Of a stretch of 64,000 nucleotides of DNA, positions 21,330 to 32,342 are shown one piece after another; the first letter of the stretch is position 1; each line of letters opens with the position of its first letter. Source of the stretch: Thinopyrum elongatum (Eukaryota > Streptophyta > Magnoliopsida > Poales > Poaceae); the NCBI GenBank assembly GCA_011799875.1, contig CM022303.1, forward strand, positions 219,138,255 through 219,202,254, read 5' to 3'. Under the pieces are notes generated by a model. The model was given only the letters and a program-made list of their open reading frames with translations, was not told where the DNA came from and searched no databases. The translations under genes were made by a program, and so were the position numbers.

Positions 21330-22270
21330 GGGGGGGGGAGGGGGCAGAGACCTAACTATAGGGAGGTAGATCGACTGGTATATGTGTGGAGAAGGAGAGA
21401 GACCTAGCTATGTATTGAGGGATATCGATCGGCATTCATGCATATGTGTAGCAGAGGAATAAGGTTGGGACAGATACAAAGGTAGAGTGTCGGAGGGTTG
21501 GTGATGGAGTTGCTTCTCACAAATGGTGGGAGAGGCCTGCTAGACAAACCAAGGGTACGACTGCAATATCAATAAGAGAGGGGATGTCTGCCTGTCTATG
21601 CACATGCGTGTGAGAGACGGGTCGGGAGGTATGCAAGGATGATGAGGGGCGGTGATATGGTTGTGGTAAGCAGACATAACAACATAGGAAGATCAATCGT
21701 CGTGTGTCGGAGAAAGGGAGAGACATAACTAGTGAGGTACGTCGATCGGTGCGTGGGGAAAAAGACTTATAGTCGACCTAGCTATATGTAGGGAGATCGG
21801 TAGGTATACAAGCATGCATGTGTTAGAAGCAAATAAGGTCCGGAGAGATGGACAGGCGGAGAGGGATGCGGCTAGGAGGTGGTGCGAGAGGCCTACTATA
21901 TCGAGGGGGGAGGAGTGTGCGAGTATGAGATCGATGAAAAGAGGGGCGGGAGTATGCACGTGCGTGGAACCGTATTGGACATAGGGGGGCATGGACGGTG
22001 AGAAGAGAAGAGGGAAAGTGTGTTTTTGTGGTAGGCACACTTGGCTAGAGAGGTATATCAACTGGTGTGTGCCAGAAAGAAGGAGCCGGGGGGCCTACAC
22101 ACACCGTGGGTGAACGACCTAAAGAGAAATAACGAATGTGCGCGATGGAGGGGACGCTGAGGGAGGGTGAGAGGGGGGCGGGCGTGTGCATGCACGAAAG
22201 AAAGTTAGCGCTAGCTACAAAGATAAGAGGATTGTGTGGGTGTAAAAGACAAACAAAGATCATAATTCAT
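21330..22270. repeat. Degenerate purine-rich repeat array
   Basis: Units of roughly 45-60 bp recur with drift: GAGAGACCTA(A/G)CTAT, then GGGAG(A/G)T-x-GATCG-x-(C/T)GG, then GTGTG and a GGAGGGG run (for example at 21345, 21395, 21715 and 21770). It lies right after E2. Not telomeric, not rDNA. It may be subterminal DNA of the interrupted CACTA-1 element, but no terminal repeat proves this. Confidence 0.5.
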
Positions 22271-22985
22271 TATAAAAAAGTGGATTTAGATATTTGAAGA
22301 AGATATCATAGTGTTTTAAACCGACGCATGCATGAATATATATAATGGTGATACGCATGGTGTGGTTATGAACATGTTATACTACATATAATATATAGAA
22401 CATTTATTTGAATTTGTGATAATGTGTGGCTTTTGCAGCTCAGGGCTAAATACTTGTCATAATGTAGGGGACGGGGCACTATACTTTGTGTGATAAACAT
22501 AGTGTACGTATGAAACATGGTTTAGATTATGAAGATCTAGTTAGTACGTCAAATGTACTATTATTTGGAATCAACATCAAGTGTATTCAAAATTTTGAAT
22601 TCGAGTTCATATAGTACACATAGTTCATATCTATCTCTATAGTAATCATGTGGTGTGTTGTTAAGATAATATACGAATGATGGTTTAAGTTGGCAACAAT
22701 CGTCATTGTAGAATCTTATTCAAATAGAGAAACGAATTCAAATTTAGTTTGAATTGCAGCGGTAGTATAGACATTTGGAATGCACTAAAATGTTCGTATG
22801 AGTAGGTTACATGCATTATACAGCCAACGAAAAAATTTAATTGGACATAACATGGATTCATAGCTTTGAATAGCATTTGTACAGTAAAACGGGACAAAGA
22901 CTCTCTCTTTGTGTGGTGCGAATAGTTTTATTTTTTTTGTTTTTTTCATTGAGGGAAGTGCAAATTGATTTGGTACGTACATAAT
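22271..22985. other. AT-rich unassigned DNA, possible 5' region of CACTA-1
   Basis: No coding frame and no recognisable element end. It grades into the GC-richer 5' part of the CACTA-1 gene from about 23000. Confidence 0.35.
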
Positions 22986-22999
22986 TACACATTAGGCTT

Positions 23000-23988
23000 G
23001 TCCTTAAAATTCAACCCGTGCCTTGTTATCCCGAAAATTCACATATCGTGCTCCCAAAACTCGCGCCTTCACAACCCGCGCCTTGCTATCCCAAAATTAC
23101 AATGCGCGCGAAAACTCCCTCCAGCTGCCAAATCCCGACACGCAAAATCCCCCTTCTAACCCTGAGCTGAAAGGGCTGCTAGTTCAAATCGGTGGGCACT
23201 TTTGTAACACACCCAACATTTTGGACAAGCGCGTCCCTAAGTCATGGTTCCCCCCTCCCATCACCTACTTTTTGCCATTCAAAATCCCAGGCCGACATAA
23301 CCTCTCTGCTCCAGCCGCGAAACATCACCCTCCTCCGTCTGCCACGCCACTACTGCCCATCCGGAGCCTCTTCCCCAACGACGTTGTCCACCGAACAGCT
23401 TGACGTCCCTCATCCACCTCCCTGGATGAGGATCTGTCGTCGATCTCATCGTCCCGCCGGTTCAGCCGCCCCGTCCTCCACCTCCAAGGAGCTGCCCCGA
23501 CGATCGCCTCATCTATCGCGGCTGATCCATCCCCATAGCGCCGCCTTAACCTGCTCCAACAGAACCGCAGCATCCTCACCGACTCCTCGGACGAAGCTGA
23601 GACCTACTCGGCGCCACCAAAGAGGTTGTACAGTCATCGCATCGCACCTTCTCCTTAAGTCGACCTCCCAACTTCGATGATGCTCGATCCCGCACCCCCA
23701 TGGCGCGGCTACCTCAAAGCCGGCGCCACGGACGACATCTCCATGGCGGCTCTCCCCCAATGCAAGGCCCCTTCGGCGGCGGCGTCCTTACCAGCCGGAT
23801 CTGCTGCTGCCGCTCTGGCTCTCGCTCGCTCGCTCGTGCTGCTGCTGCTGCTCTGGCTCTTGCTCGCTCACCCTGCTGTTGCTCTGTCTCTCGCTTGGTC
23901 ACACTGCTGCTCTGCTCTCCCCCTCACTTGTGCTGCTGCTCTGCTCGCGCTGCTGATGCTGGTACACGGGCTGCTACAGCTACACGAG
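23000..23988 (+). other. 5' part of the CACTA-1 gene, with GCT-rich end
   Basis: Three frames are open in places (23023-23403, 23192-23680, 23677-23991) but none is clearly the real one. A module at about 23440-23624 ends CAAAGAG with a possible donor GTTGTA and resembles modules at 43920-44106 and 44612-44800. Bases 23800-23988 are a degenerate GCTGCT/CTCGCT run that continues at 43528, after E3. The leader (GGGCACTTTTGTAACACACC) looks like an upstream or 5' untranslated region. Confidence 0.45.
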
Positions 23989-25509
23989 TGATGACCCACA
24001 AGTATAGGGGATCTATCATAGTCCTTTCGATAAGTAAGAGTGTCGAACCCAACGAGGAGCAGAAGGAAATGACAAGCGGTTTTCAGCAAGGTATTATCTG
24101 CAAGCACTGAAATATCGGTAACAGATAGTTTTGTGAAAAGATAATTCATAACGGGTAACAAGTAATAAGTGTAACTAAGGTGCAGCAAGGTGGCCCAATC
24201 CTTTTTGTAGTAAAGGACAAGCCTGGATGAACTCTTATATAAAGCAAAGCGCTCCCGAGGACACATGGGAATTATTGTCAAGTTAGTTTTCATCATGCTC
24301 ATATGATTCGCGTTCATTACTTTGATAATTTGATATGTGGGTGGACCGGTGCTTGGGTGCTGTCCTTACTTGGAAAAGCCTCCCACTTATGATTAACCAC
24401 TCTCGCAAGCATCCGCAACTACGAAAGAACAATTAAGATAAATCTAACCATAGCATGAAACATATGGATCCAAATCAGCCCCTTACGAAGCAACGCATAA
24501 ACTAGGGTTTAAGCTTCTGTCACTCTAGCAACCCATCATCTACTTATTATTTCCCAATGCCTTCCCCTAGGCCCTAACAATGGTGAAGTGTCATGTAGTC
24601 GACGTTCACATAACACCACTAGAGGAAAGACAACATACATCTCATCAAAATATCGAACGAATACCAAATTCACATGATTACTTATAACAAGACTTCTCCC
24701 ATGTCCTCGGGAACAAACGTAACTACTCACAAAGCATATTCATGTTCATAATCAGAGGAGTATTGAATATCATTAAGGATCTGAACATATGATCTTCCAC
24801 TGAATAAACCAACTAGCATCAACTACAAGGAGTAATCAACACTACTAGCAACCCATAGGTACCAATCGGAGGTTTTGAGACAAAGATCGGATACAAGAGA
24901 TGAACTAGGGTTTGAGAGGAGATGGTGCTGGTGAAGATGTTGATGGAGATTGACCCCCTCTCGATGAGAGGATCGTTAGTGATGACGATGGCTTCGATTT
25001 CCCCCTCTGGGAGGGAAGTTTCCCCAGCAGAACAGCTCCGCTGAAGCCCTAGATTGCTTCTGCCCAGGTTCCACCTCGGGACGGTGGCGCTTCGTCCCGA
25101 AAGCTTCCTTATGATTTTTTCCAGGTCAAAACTCTCCATATAGCAGAAGAACGGCACCGGAGGCCTGCCAGGGGGCCCACAAGCCACAGGGGCGCGCCCA
25201 GGGGGTAGGGCACACCCCCCAGGCTTGTGGCCTCCTAGTGGGTCCCCTCGGGTATTTTCTTCGCCCAATATTTTTTATATATTCCAAAATAATTCTCGGT
25301 AAATTTTCAGGACTTTTGGAGTTGTGCAGAATAGGTCTCTCAGATTTGCTCCTTTCTGGTCCAGAATTCCAGCCGCCGGCATTCTCCCTCTTTGCGTAAA
25401 CCTTGTAAAATAAGAGAGAAAAGGCATAAGTATTGTACCATAATGTGTAATAACAGCCCATAATGCAATAAATATCAATATAAAAGCATGATGCAAAATG
25501 GACGTATCA
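23989..25509 (-). repeat. E3 3' LTR (left copy)
   Basis: Plus strand reads TGATGACCCACAAG...GGACGTATCA, 1521 bp, TG...CA ends. It aligns end to end with 42001-43522. It contains a GGCGCGCCC...GGG block near 25192-25225. Confidence 0.95.
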
Positions 25510-25524
25510 ACTCCCCTAAGCTTA
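25510..25524 (-). other. E3 polypurine tract
   Basis: On the minus strand AAGCTTAGGGGAGT directly precedes the LTR start TGATACGTCC. Confidence 0.65.
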
Positions 25525-27880
25525 GACCTCGCTTGTCCTCAAGTAAAAGCCAAAATCGATAATCATGCCCACATGTTTAGAGATAGAGGTGTCAATAAAA
25601 TAAAATACGGACATGAAGGCATCATGATCATCTTTAGAACATCAATATATTTTTTCATATAATTTCTTATGCTAAAGTAACAATTCGTTCACAGGGTAAA
25701 GTATGGAACAAAAACTTTATTGAAAACTAACAAACTATTCTTTCAGTCATTGGAGCAATTGCAATTTATCATAACATAGGAAAGAGTCAATGTAAGAGCT
25801 TTTCAGCAAGTTCACATACTCAACTATCATTTAGTCTTTCATAATTGCTAACACTCACGCGATACTTAAGAGATCAAAGTTTCAATCGGACACAGAGAAA
25901 GATAGGGGCTTATGGTTTTCCCTCCCAACCTTTTACCTCAAGGGTAATGTTAACAATAATAGCTTATGAATATCTACATCCGAGTGGATATATATATATA
26001 TCTGGATCTCCCCCAACATATAGTGCTTGCCAAAAAGAAAAAGTGTAAAAAGGAATAGGTGATGATCACCATGACTCATGTATAAGGGTAGAAGATAAAA
26101 GTAAAAGATAGGCCCTTCGTAGAGGGAAGCAGAGGTTGTCATGCGCTTTTATGGTTGGATGCACAAAATCTTAGTGCGAAAGAACGTCACTTTATATTGC
26201 CGCTTGTGATAAAGAACTCTATTATGCAGTCTGTCGCTTTTATTTCTTCCATATCACAAGTTTGTATAAAGATTATTTTCCTCACACTAAAAGATCATAC
26301 ATATTTAGAGAGAAATTTTTATTGCTTGCACCGATGACAACTTACTTGAAGGATCTTACTCAATCCATAGGTAGGTATGGTGGACTCTCATGGCAAAATT
26401 GGGTTAAGGGATGTTTGGATGCACAAGTAGTATCTCTACTTGGTGCAAAAGATTTGGCTAGCAAGGGGTGAGAAGCAAGCTCAACATGTTGGAGGATCCA
26501 TGACAATATAACTTCTATTCGGATATAAAGAATCATAACCCATTATGTTATCTGCCTTGTCCAACATCAACCTTTTAGCATATAATATTTTAATGAGTGC
26601 TCACAATCACAAAAGATGTCCAAGATAGTATATTTATATGTGAGACCTCTCTTTCTTTATTACTTCCTATTAATTGCAACAATGACCAAAATTATGTTTG
26701 TCGACTCCCAACAAATTTCGTGTGACATACTTCTTATATGTGAAGTCGTCACTTCCCATAAGATCATTATATAATCCTTTTATTTCTTTTATTCTTTATT
26801 TCTTTTATTCTTTATTTCTTTTTCTCATGATCATAGCAAGGAAGCAAAGCCCTCAACTCAAAACTAATCTTTATTATATAACTCTCGGACTCGATTACAT
26901 AGAGGGAACATAAAGCAAAACTCAAAGCTAGATCAAACTAAAACTTTATTCTACTAAACCGAGATATAACCAAAAGGATCGAACTAACAAAAAAACAATA
27001 AAGGTAAAGATGTGATGGTGATACGATACGATACCGGGGCACCTCCCCCAAGCTTGGCAGTTGCCAAGGGGAGTGCCCATACCCATGTATTTATATCTCT
27101 TTCTTCGGAGATGGTGATGTTGGAGTTGATGATGTTGTTCGCTTGTCCTTTCTCCTCAGCTTACGCTTGAGGATGGAATTTTCCTCCTTCAGGTCATCGA
27201 TCTCCCGCTCTAGTATTAATATTGTTTTGCATAATTCTTGCTTATTCTCCTGCAAAAGATGAAAAGGGATAAACTCGATCTTAGGTTTCTTTGCTTTATT
27301 AGGGGGACTTGACTTTTTGAACTCCACGCGCATGTCCCCAGGTTGGGGTAGTGGGACTTCCTCTTCATCGTAACTTGTCTCTTCCTTTCCCTTCGGAATG
27401 TAGTCTTCTTCTTCCCCCGAGGTCCAACAGTAATGCTACACATCCCCGTAGACCTTTGGGTCTGCAATGTAATCAGCTACATAGCTCTCTCCCTCCGAAT
27501 CTTGGGACGACATGCCTTCAGATCTGTCAGAAAATCAGCTCGAAACAAGTACAAAGGATTTTGTCGTGGTACGGTGGTCAAAACCTTCAGGAGATTATAT
27601 AATGAATTTCTACCGACCAAAAGGGGTGTTCCACAAGAAAACGGAGTCCGGAGAGCACATGAGGTGGCCACAAGCCAGCGAGGCGCGCCCAGGGGGGTAG
27701 GGCGCGCCCCCAGGGCTTGTCGCCTCCTCGTGTATCTTTCAGACTACTTTTAATTTTCCTAATATTTTAAATATTCCAAAACGGAGTAAAATTGCCATTG
27801 GAAAAGTTTTGGAGTCAGTTTACTTACCGTACCACATACCTATTCCTTTTCGGAGTCTGAAACATTCTGGAAAGTTTCCC
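25525..27880 (-). other. E3 region between integrase and 3' LTR
   Basis: Long AT-rich stretch with no large frame, in the place where Athila elements may hold an envelope-like gene; none is recognisable here. It includes a short coiled-coil frame (27091-27333) and, at 27600-27790, a block resembling the U3 part of the LTR, with GGCGCGCCC...GGGCGCGCC. Confidence 0.6.
27091..27333 (-). CDS. Short Lys/Glu-rich coiled-coil frame in E3
   Basis: 80 codons, starting MRVEFKKSSPPNKAKKPKIE. Residues 30-65 form a clear heptad pattern (ILEREIDDLKEENSILKRKL), ending in a basic Ser/Thr/Pro tail. It lies downstream of integrase on the same strand. It could be the remnant of a third ORF of the element; no membrane segment is present, so it is not a recognisable envelope protein. 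May be chance. Confidence 0.35.
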   Translation of the reverse strand: MRVEFKKSSPPNKAKKPKIEFIPFHLLQENKQELCKTILILEREIDDLKEENSILKRKLRRKDKRTTSSTPTSPSPKKEI

Positions 27881-29080
27881 TTATGTACTCCTCCGTGTTA
27901 TGGTATTAATAATATTTGTCTCAACATTTATGGGAGTACCTGAGATATAATGTTTGATTGTTTGCCCGTTTACCACCTTCGGGTTGGTGCCTTCGGCGTT
28001 GTTGATTTTGATGGCACCGGAACGGTATACCTCCTCGATAATATAAGGACCTTCCCATCTAGAGAGAAGCTTTCCTGCAAAAAATCTTAAGCAAGAGTTG
28101 TATAGCAAGACAAGGTCACCTACATTAAATTCACGCTTTTGTATCCTTTTGTCATGCCATCTTTTAACTTTTTCTTTAAACAACTTAGCATTCTCATAGG
28201 CTTGGGTTCTCCATTCATCAAGTGAGCTAATGTCAAATAACCTCTTTTCACCGGCAAGTTTGAAATCATAGTTGAGCTCTTTAATTGCCCAATAAGCTTT
28301 ATGTTCTAGTTCAAGAGGTAAGTGACATGCCTTTCCATAAACCATTTTATAAGGAGACATACCCATAGGGTTTTTATAAGCAGTTCTATAAGCCCATAAT
28401 GGATCATCAAGTCTCTTAGACCAATTCTTTCTAGATCTATTAACAGTCTTTTGCAAAATCAACTTTATTTCTCGGTTACTCAATTCTACTTGACCACTAG
28501 ACTGAGGATGATAAGGAGATGCAATTCTATGGTTAACATCATACTTAGCAAGCAATTTACGAAAAGTACCATGAATAAAGTGTGAACCACCATCAGTCAT
28601 TAAATATCTAGGGACTCCAAACCGCAGGAAAATAATTTCTTTAAGCACTTTAATGGAGGTGTTATGATCAGCACTACTAGTTGGAATAGCTTCTACCCAC
28701 TTAGTGACATAATCAACAGCAACCAAAATATGTGTATACCTATTGGAGGAAGGGAAAGGTCCCATATAATCAAATCCCCAAACATCAAATGGTTCAATAA
28801 CAAGTGAATAATTCATAGGCATTTCCTGATGTCTACTAATATTACCAATTCTCTGGCATTCATCACAAGACAAGACATACTTACAAGCATCTTTGAAGAG
28901 AGTAGGCCAATAAAAACCAGATTGTAATACCTTGTGTGCAGTTCTATCTCCAGCATGGTGTCCTCCATAAGCTTCGGAGTGACACTTGCGTAAGATTTGT
29001 TCCTGTTCATGCTCAGGTACACAACGTCTAATAACACCATCTACTCCTTCTTTATAAAGGTGTGGGTCATCCCAAAACTA
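27881..29080 (-). pseudogene. E3 integrase
   Basis: It continues in one frame from about 29080. A TAG at 29080-29078 separates it from the RNase H end (YDLRH). The HHCC zinc motif is readable at about 28960-28840 ([11 protein letters not shown], then LSCDECQ). The DDE triad is [19 protein letters not shown] and [12 protein letters not shown]. The GPY-type module is [12 protein letters not shown] near 28050. The domain would insert the cDNA. Catalytic residues are intact; one stop lies in the linker to RNase H. Confidence 0.88.
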
Positions 29081-29422
29081 ATGTCTTAAATCATAGAAAA
29101 CCTTTTTCTTTTGCTGGTATGTGAAACTAGGTGGTATAAATTTAGCTACAATATAATTGGCATAATCAGCATACCATGGAGCATTACGAGAAGCATTTAT
29201 GACCGCTAATTGTTCATCAGGAAAACTATCATCAATAGGTAGTGGGTCGTCAAGAATATTTTCTAACCTAGACAAGTTGTCTGCTACGGGGTTCTCAGCT
29301 CCCTTCCTATCAATAATATGCAAATCAAATTCTTGCAGCAAGAGAACCCATCTAATAAGTCTAGGTTTTAGCATCTTTCTTTTCCATAAGGTATTTAATA
29401 GCAGCATGATCAGTGTTAACAT
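29081..29422 (-). pseudogene. E3 RNase H end and linker
   Basis: [19 protein letters not shown] and [12 protein letters not shown] are the classical end of the Gypsy RNase H. It lies in a different frame from the RT piece; the shift is at about 29365-29385, where YLMEKKDAK ends. It runs into the TAG at 29078. Confidence 0.8.
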
Positions 29423-30587
29423 CTACTTTGGAATCAACAATATAAGATCTGAACTTATCACAAGCAAAGACAACTGCTAAAAATTCTTTTTCAGTAGTAG
29501 CATAATTTCTTTGGGCACTGTCTAGAGTTTTACTAGCATAATGGATAACATTTAATTTCTTATCAACTCTTTGTCCTAGAATAGCACCAATAGCATAATC
29601 ACTAGCATCACACATAATTTCAAAGGGTAGGTTCCAATCAGGTGGTTGAACAATAGGTGCAGAAATCAAGGCTTTCTTAAGGACTTCAAATGCTTCTACG
29701 CAATCATCATCAAAAACAAATGGAACATCTTTTTGCAAGAGATTAGTGAGAGGCCTAGAAATTTTAGAGAAGTCTTTAATAAACCTCCTATAGAAACCAG
29801 CAAGACCAAGGAAACTTCTTATACCTTTGATATCTTTAGGACACGACATATTTTCAATAGCATCTACTTTAGCTTTATCAACTTCAATACCACTTTTAGA
29901 AAATTTATGCACCAAGACAATACCTTCATTAACCATAAAGTGGCACTTCTCCCAATTCAAGACAAGATTAGTTTCTTCACATCTTCGCAAAACTAGATCA
30001 AGGTTGCTTAAGCAATCATCAAAACAAGTTTCGTAAACGGAAAAATCATCCATGAAAACCTCAACAATCTTTTCACAAAACTTAGAGAATATAGCAGTCA
30101 TACATCTTTGAAAGGTAGCAGGAGCATTGCATAAACCAAAAGGCATACATCTATAAGCAAAGGTACCGAAAGGGCAAGTAAAGGTAGTTTTTTCTTGATC
30201 CTCTTTTGACACGGGTATTTGAGAAAAACCAGAATAACCATCTAGAAAGCAAAAGTGTGTATGTTTTGATAGTCTTTCTAGCATTTGATCAATAAAAGGT
30301 AGAGGATAATGATCTTTCCTAGTAGCTTGATTCAACTTTCTAAAATCAATAACCATTCTATAACCTGTAACAATTCCTTGCGGAATCAATTCATTCTTAT
30401 CATTATGAACAACAGTAATACCTCCCTTCTTAGGGACACAATGAACAGGACTTGCCCATCTACTATCAGCAATAGGATAAATTATACCTGCCTCCAGAAG
30501 CTTTAGTATTTCATTTCTTACCACTTCTTTCATCTTAGGATTTAACCGTCGTTGGTGATCAACAACTGGTTTAGCATCAGGCTCCAT
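29361..30587 (-). pseudogene. E3 reverse transcriptase and RNase H
   Basis: 409 codons with all RT blocks: SPVHCVPKKGG, MVIDFRKLNQATRKDHYPLP, FCFLDGYSGFSQIPV, MPFGLCNAPATFQRC and the catalytic EVFMDDFSVY (about 30050-30020). RNase H follows (FEIMCDASDYAIGAILGQ, TTEKEFLAVVFACDKF). It is in frame with the protease piece upstream but separated from it by TAG 30602-30600. A frameshift ends it near 29365. Otherwise very well preserved, with no stop inside the domain. Confidence 0.92.
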
Positions 30588-30599
30588 ATTAATTTTGTG

Positions 30600-31613
30600 C
30601 TAACATAGAGTGGGGCTAATGCCCTTAAGATCATCAAGAGTATATCCAATAGCGGCACGGTGCTTCTTCAGAGTTTTCAATAATTTCTTTTCTTCATGCT
30701 CTGAAAGGTTAGCACTAATAATAACATGATATATCTTCTTTTGATCAAGATAAGCATATTTCAGAGTATCAGGTAAATGTTTAAACTCAAATACGGGATC
30801 ACCCTTGGGTGGAGGAGGATCCCCAAGAATCTCAATAGGTAAGTTGTGTTTCAAGACACGCATTTGGTTAAAGAATATTTCATCTAATTCCTTCCTTTCA
30901 TTCATGAACATATCATTTTCATGGTCTAGCAAATATTGTTCTAACGGATCAGTAGGAGGCACAGCAATAGAAGCAAGACCAATAATTTCATCTTTATTAG
31001 GCAATTCTTTATCATGGGGTTGTCTAGGAAATTTAGAGAAATTAAAATCATGAGACACATCCCCAAAACTTATAGTAACAGTTTCTTTTTCACAATCTAT
31101 TTTGGCATTAACAGTGTTCAAGAAAGGTCTACCACAAATAATGGGACAAAAATCATCTTGCGGGGAACCAAGAACTAGAAAATCAGTGGGGTATTTTATT
31201 TCGCCACACAAGACTTCAACATCTCTAACAATCCCAATTGGTGATATAGTATCTCTATTAGCAAGCTTGATAGTAACATCAATATCTTCTATTTCAGCAG
31301 GTGCAATATCATTCATAATTTCTTGATATAAAGTAAAGGGAATTGCACTCACACTAGCACCCATATCACATAAGCCATGGTAACAATGATCTCCTATTTT
31401 AACAGAAATAACAGGCATGCCAACAACAGGTCTATATTTATCTTTATAATCGGGTCTAGCAATTCTAGCAGCTTCATCACAGAAGTAAAAAACATGCCTA
31501 TCAATATTATCGACCAAGATTAACCATAGCAATACTAGATTCAATTTTAATTTGTTCAGGGGGTGTGGGTGTTCTAGTATAACTCTTACGAACCACAGCT
31601 GAAGCTTTAGCAT
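30600..31613 (-). pseudogene. E3 protease and linker to RT
   Basis: ARPDYKDKYRPVVGMPVISV leads to the protease motif LCDMGASVSAIP (D-M-G in place of DTG/DSG; about 31370) and later LGSPQDDFCPIICGRPFLN (about 31165). These are usual in Athila proteases. The frame then reaches the start of RT (LKGISPTLC) and stops at TAG 30602-30600. Confidence 0.85.
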
Positions 31614-31866
31614 GTTCCTTTATTCTAACAGGGAAAGGTGGTTTCTCAATATAAGCAGTAGGAACAATAGGATCAACATTATAAGTAATAGTTTCTTCCT
31701 CCGCTTTAATTGGTTCGACTACTTTCACTTCAATGGGAGGATGATATTTAAACCACTTCTCCTTAGGGAGATCAACATGAGTAGCAAATGATTCGTAGAA
31801 ATAAGCTACTATCTCAGAGTCAAGTCCATATTTAGTGCTAAATTCATGAAAAGCATCGGTATCCAT
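31507..31866 (-). pseudogene. E3 gag-protease linker
   Basis: Frame with MDTDAFHEFSTKYGLDSE and a Glu/Val/Pro-rich stretch, in the gag frame but after further stops, ending before the protease frame begins. No domain recognised. Confidence 0.55.
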
Positions 31867-31908
31867 AAAAGATTTAACACAATCAAACTTGAGGTTTATA
31901 CCTGACTC

Positions 31909-32337
31909 CTAACCTTCATCGAGTTCCCAATCTTCAGAGTTACGTTTAATTCTTTCCAATAAATCCCATTTGAATTCAATAGTCTTCTTCATAAAAGAAC
32001 CAGTACAAGAAGTATCGAGCATGGATTGATCATTACGAGAAAGCCGAGCATAAAAATTATGAATAATAATTTCTCTTGAGAGCTCATGATTGGGGCATGA
32101 ATATAACATTGACTTAAGCCTCCCCCAAGCTTGAGTGATACTTTCTCCTTCACGAGGCCAAAAACTATAAATATAATTCCGATCACGATGAACTAGATGC
32201 ATAGGATAAAACTTCTGATGAAATTCCAATTTCAATCGGTTGTAATTCCAAGTCCCAATATCATCGCATAGCCTATACCATGTCAATGCCTTCTCCTTCA
32301 AAGATAAAGGGAAGACCTTCTTCTTGACTTCATCCTC
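31909..32337 (-). pseudogene. gag: E3 gag, C-terminal part after the E4 insertion
   Basis: Gag core: FPLSLKEKALTWYRLCDD, FHQKFYPMHLVHRDRNYI, FWPREGESITQAWGRLKSML, CPNHELSREIIIHNFYARL. The N-terminal part is at 41666-41971, beyond E4. With E4 left out, one GGGCA copy remains and the frame is continuous across the junction. It ends at a stop near 31909. The protein would form the particle. Confidence 0.88.
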
Positions 32338-32342
32338 GGGCA

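Noticed and set aside
21330..22270. Telomeric or ribosomal spacer repeats
   Set aside because: No TTTAGGG runs and no rDNA-like sequence; units are degenerate purine-rich blocks.
25525..27880. An envelope gene in E3
   Set aside because: No signal peptide, membrane segment or long frame; only an 80-codon coiled coil.
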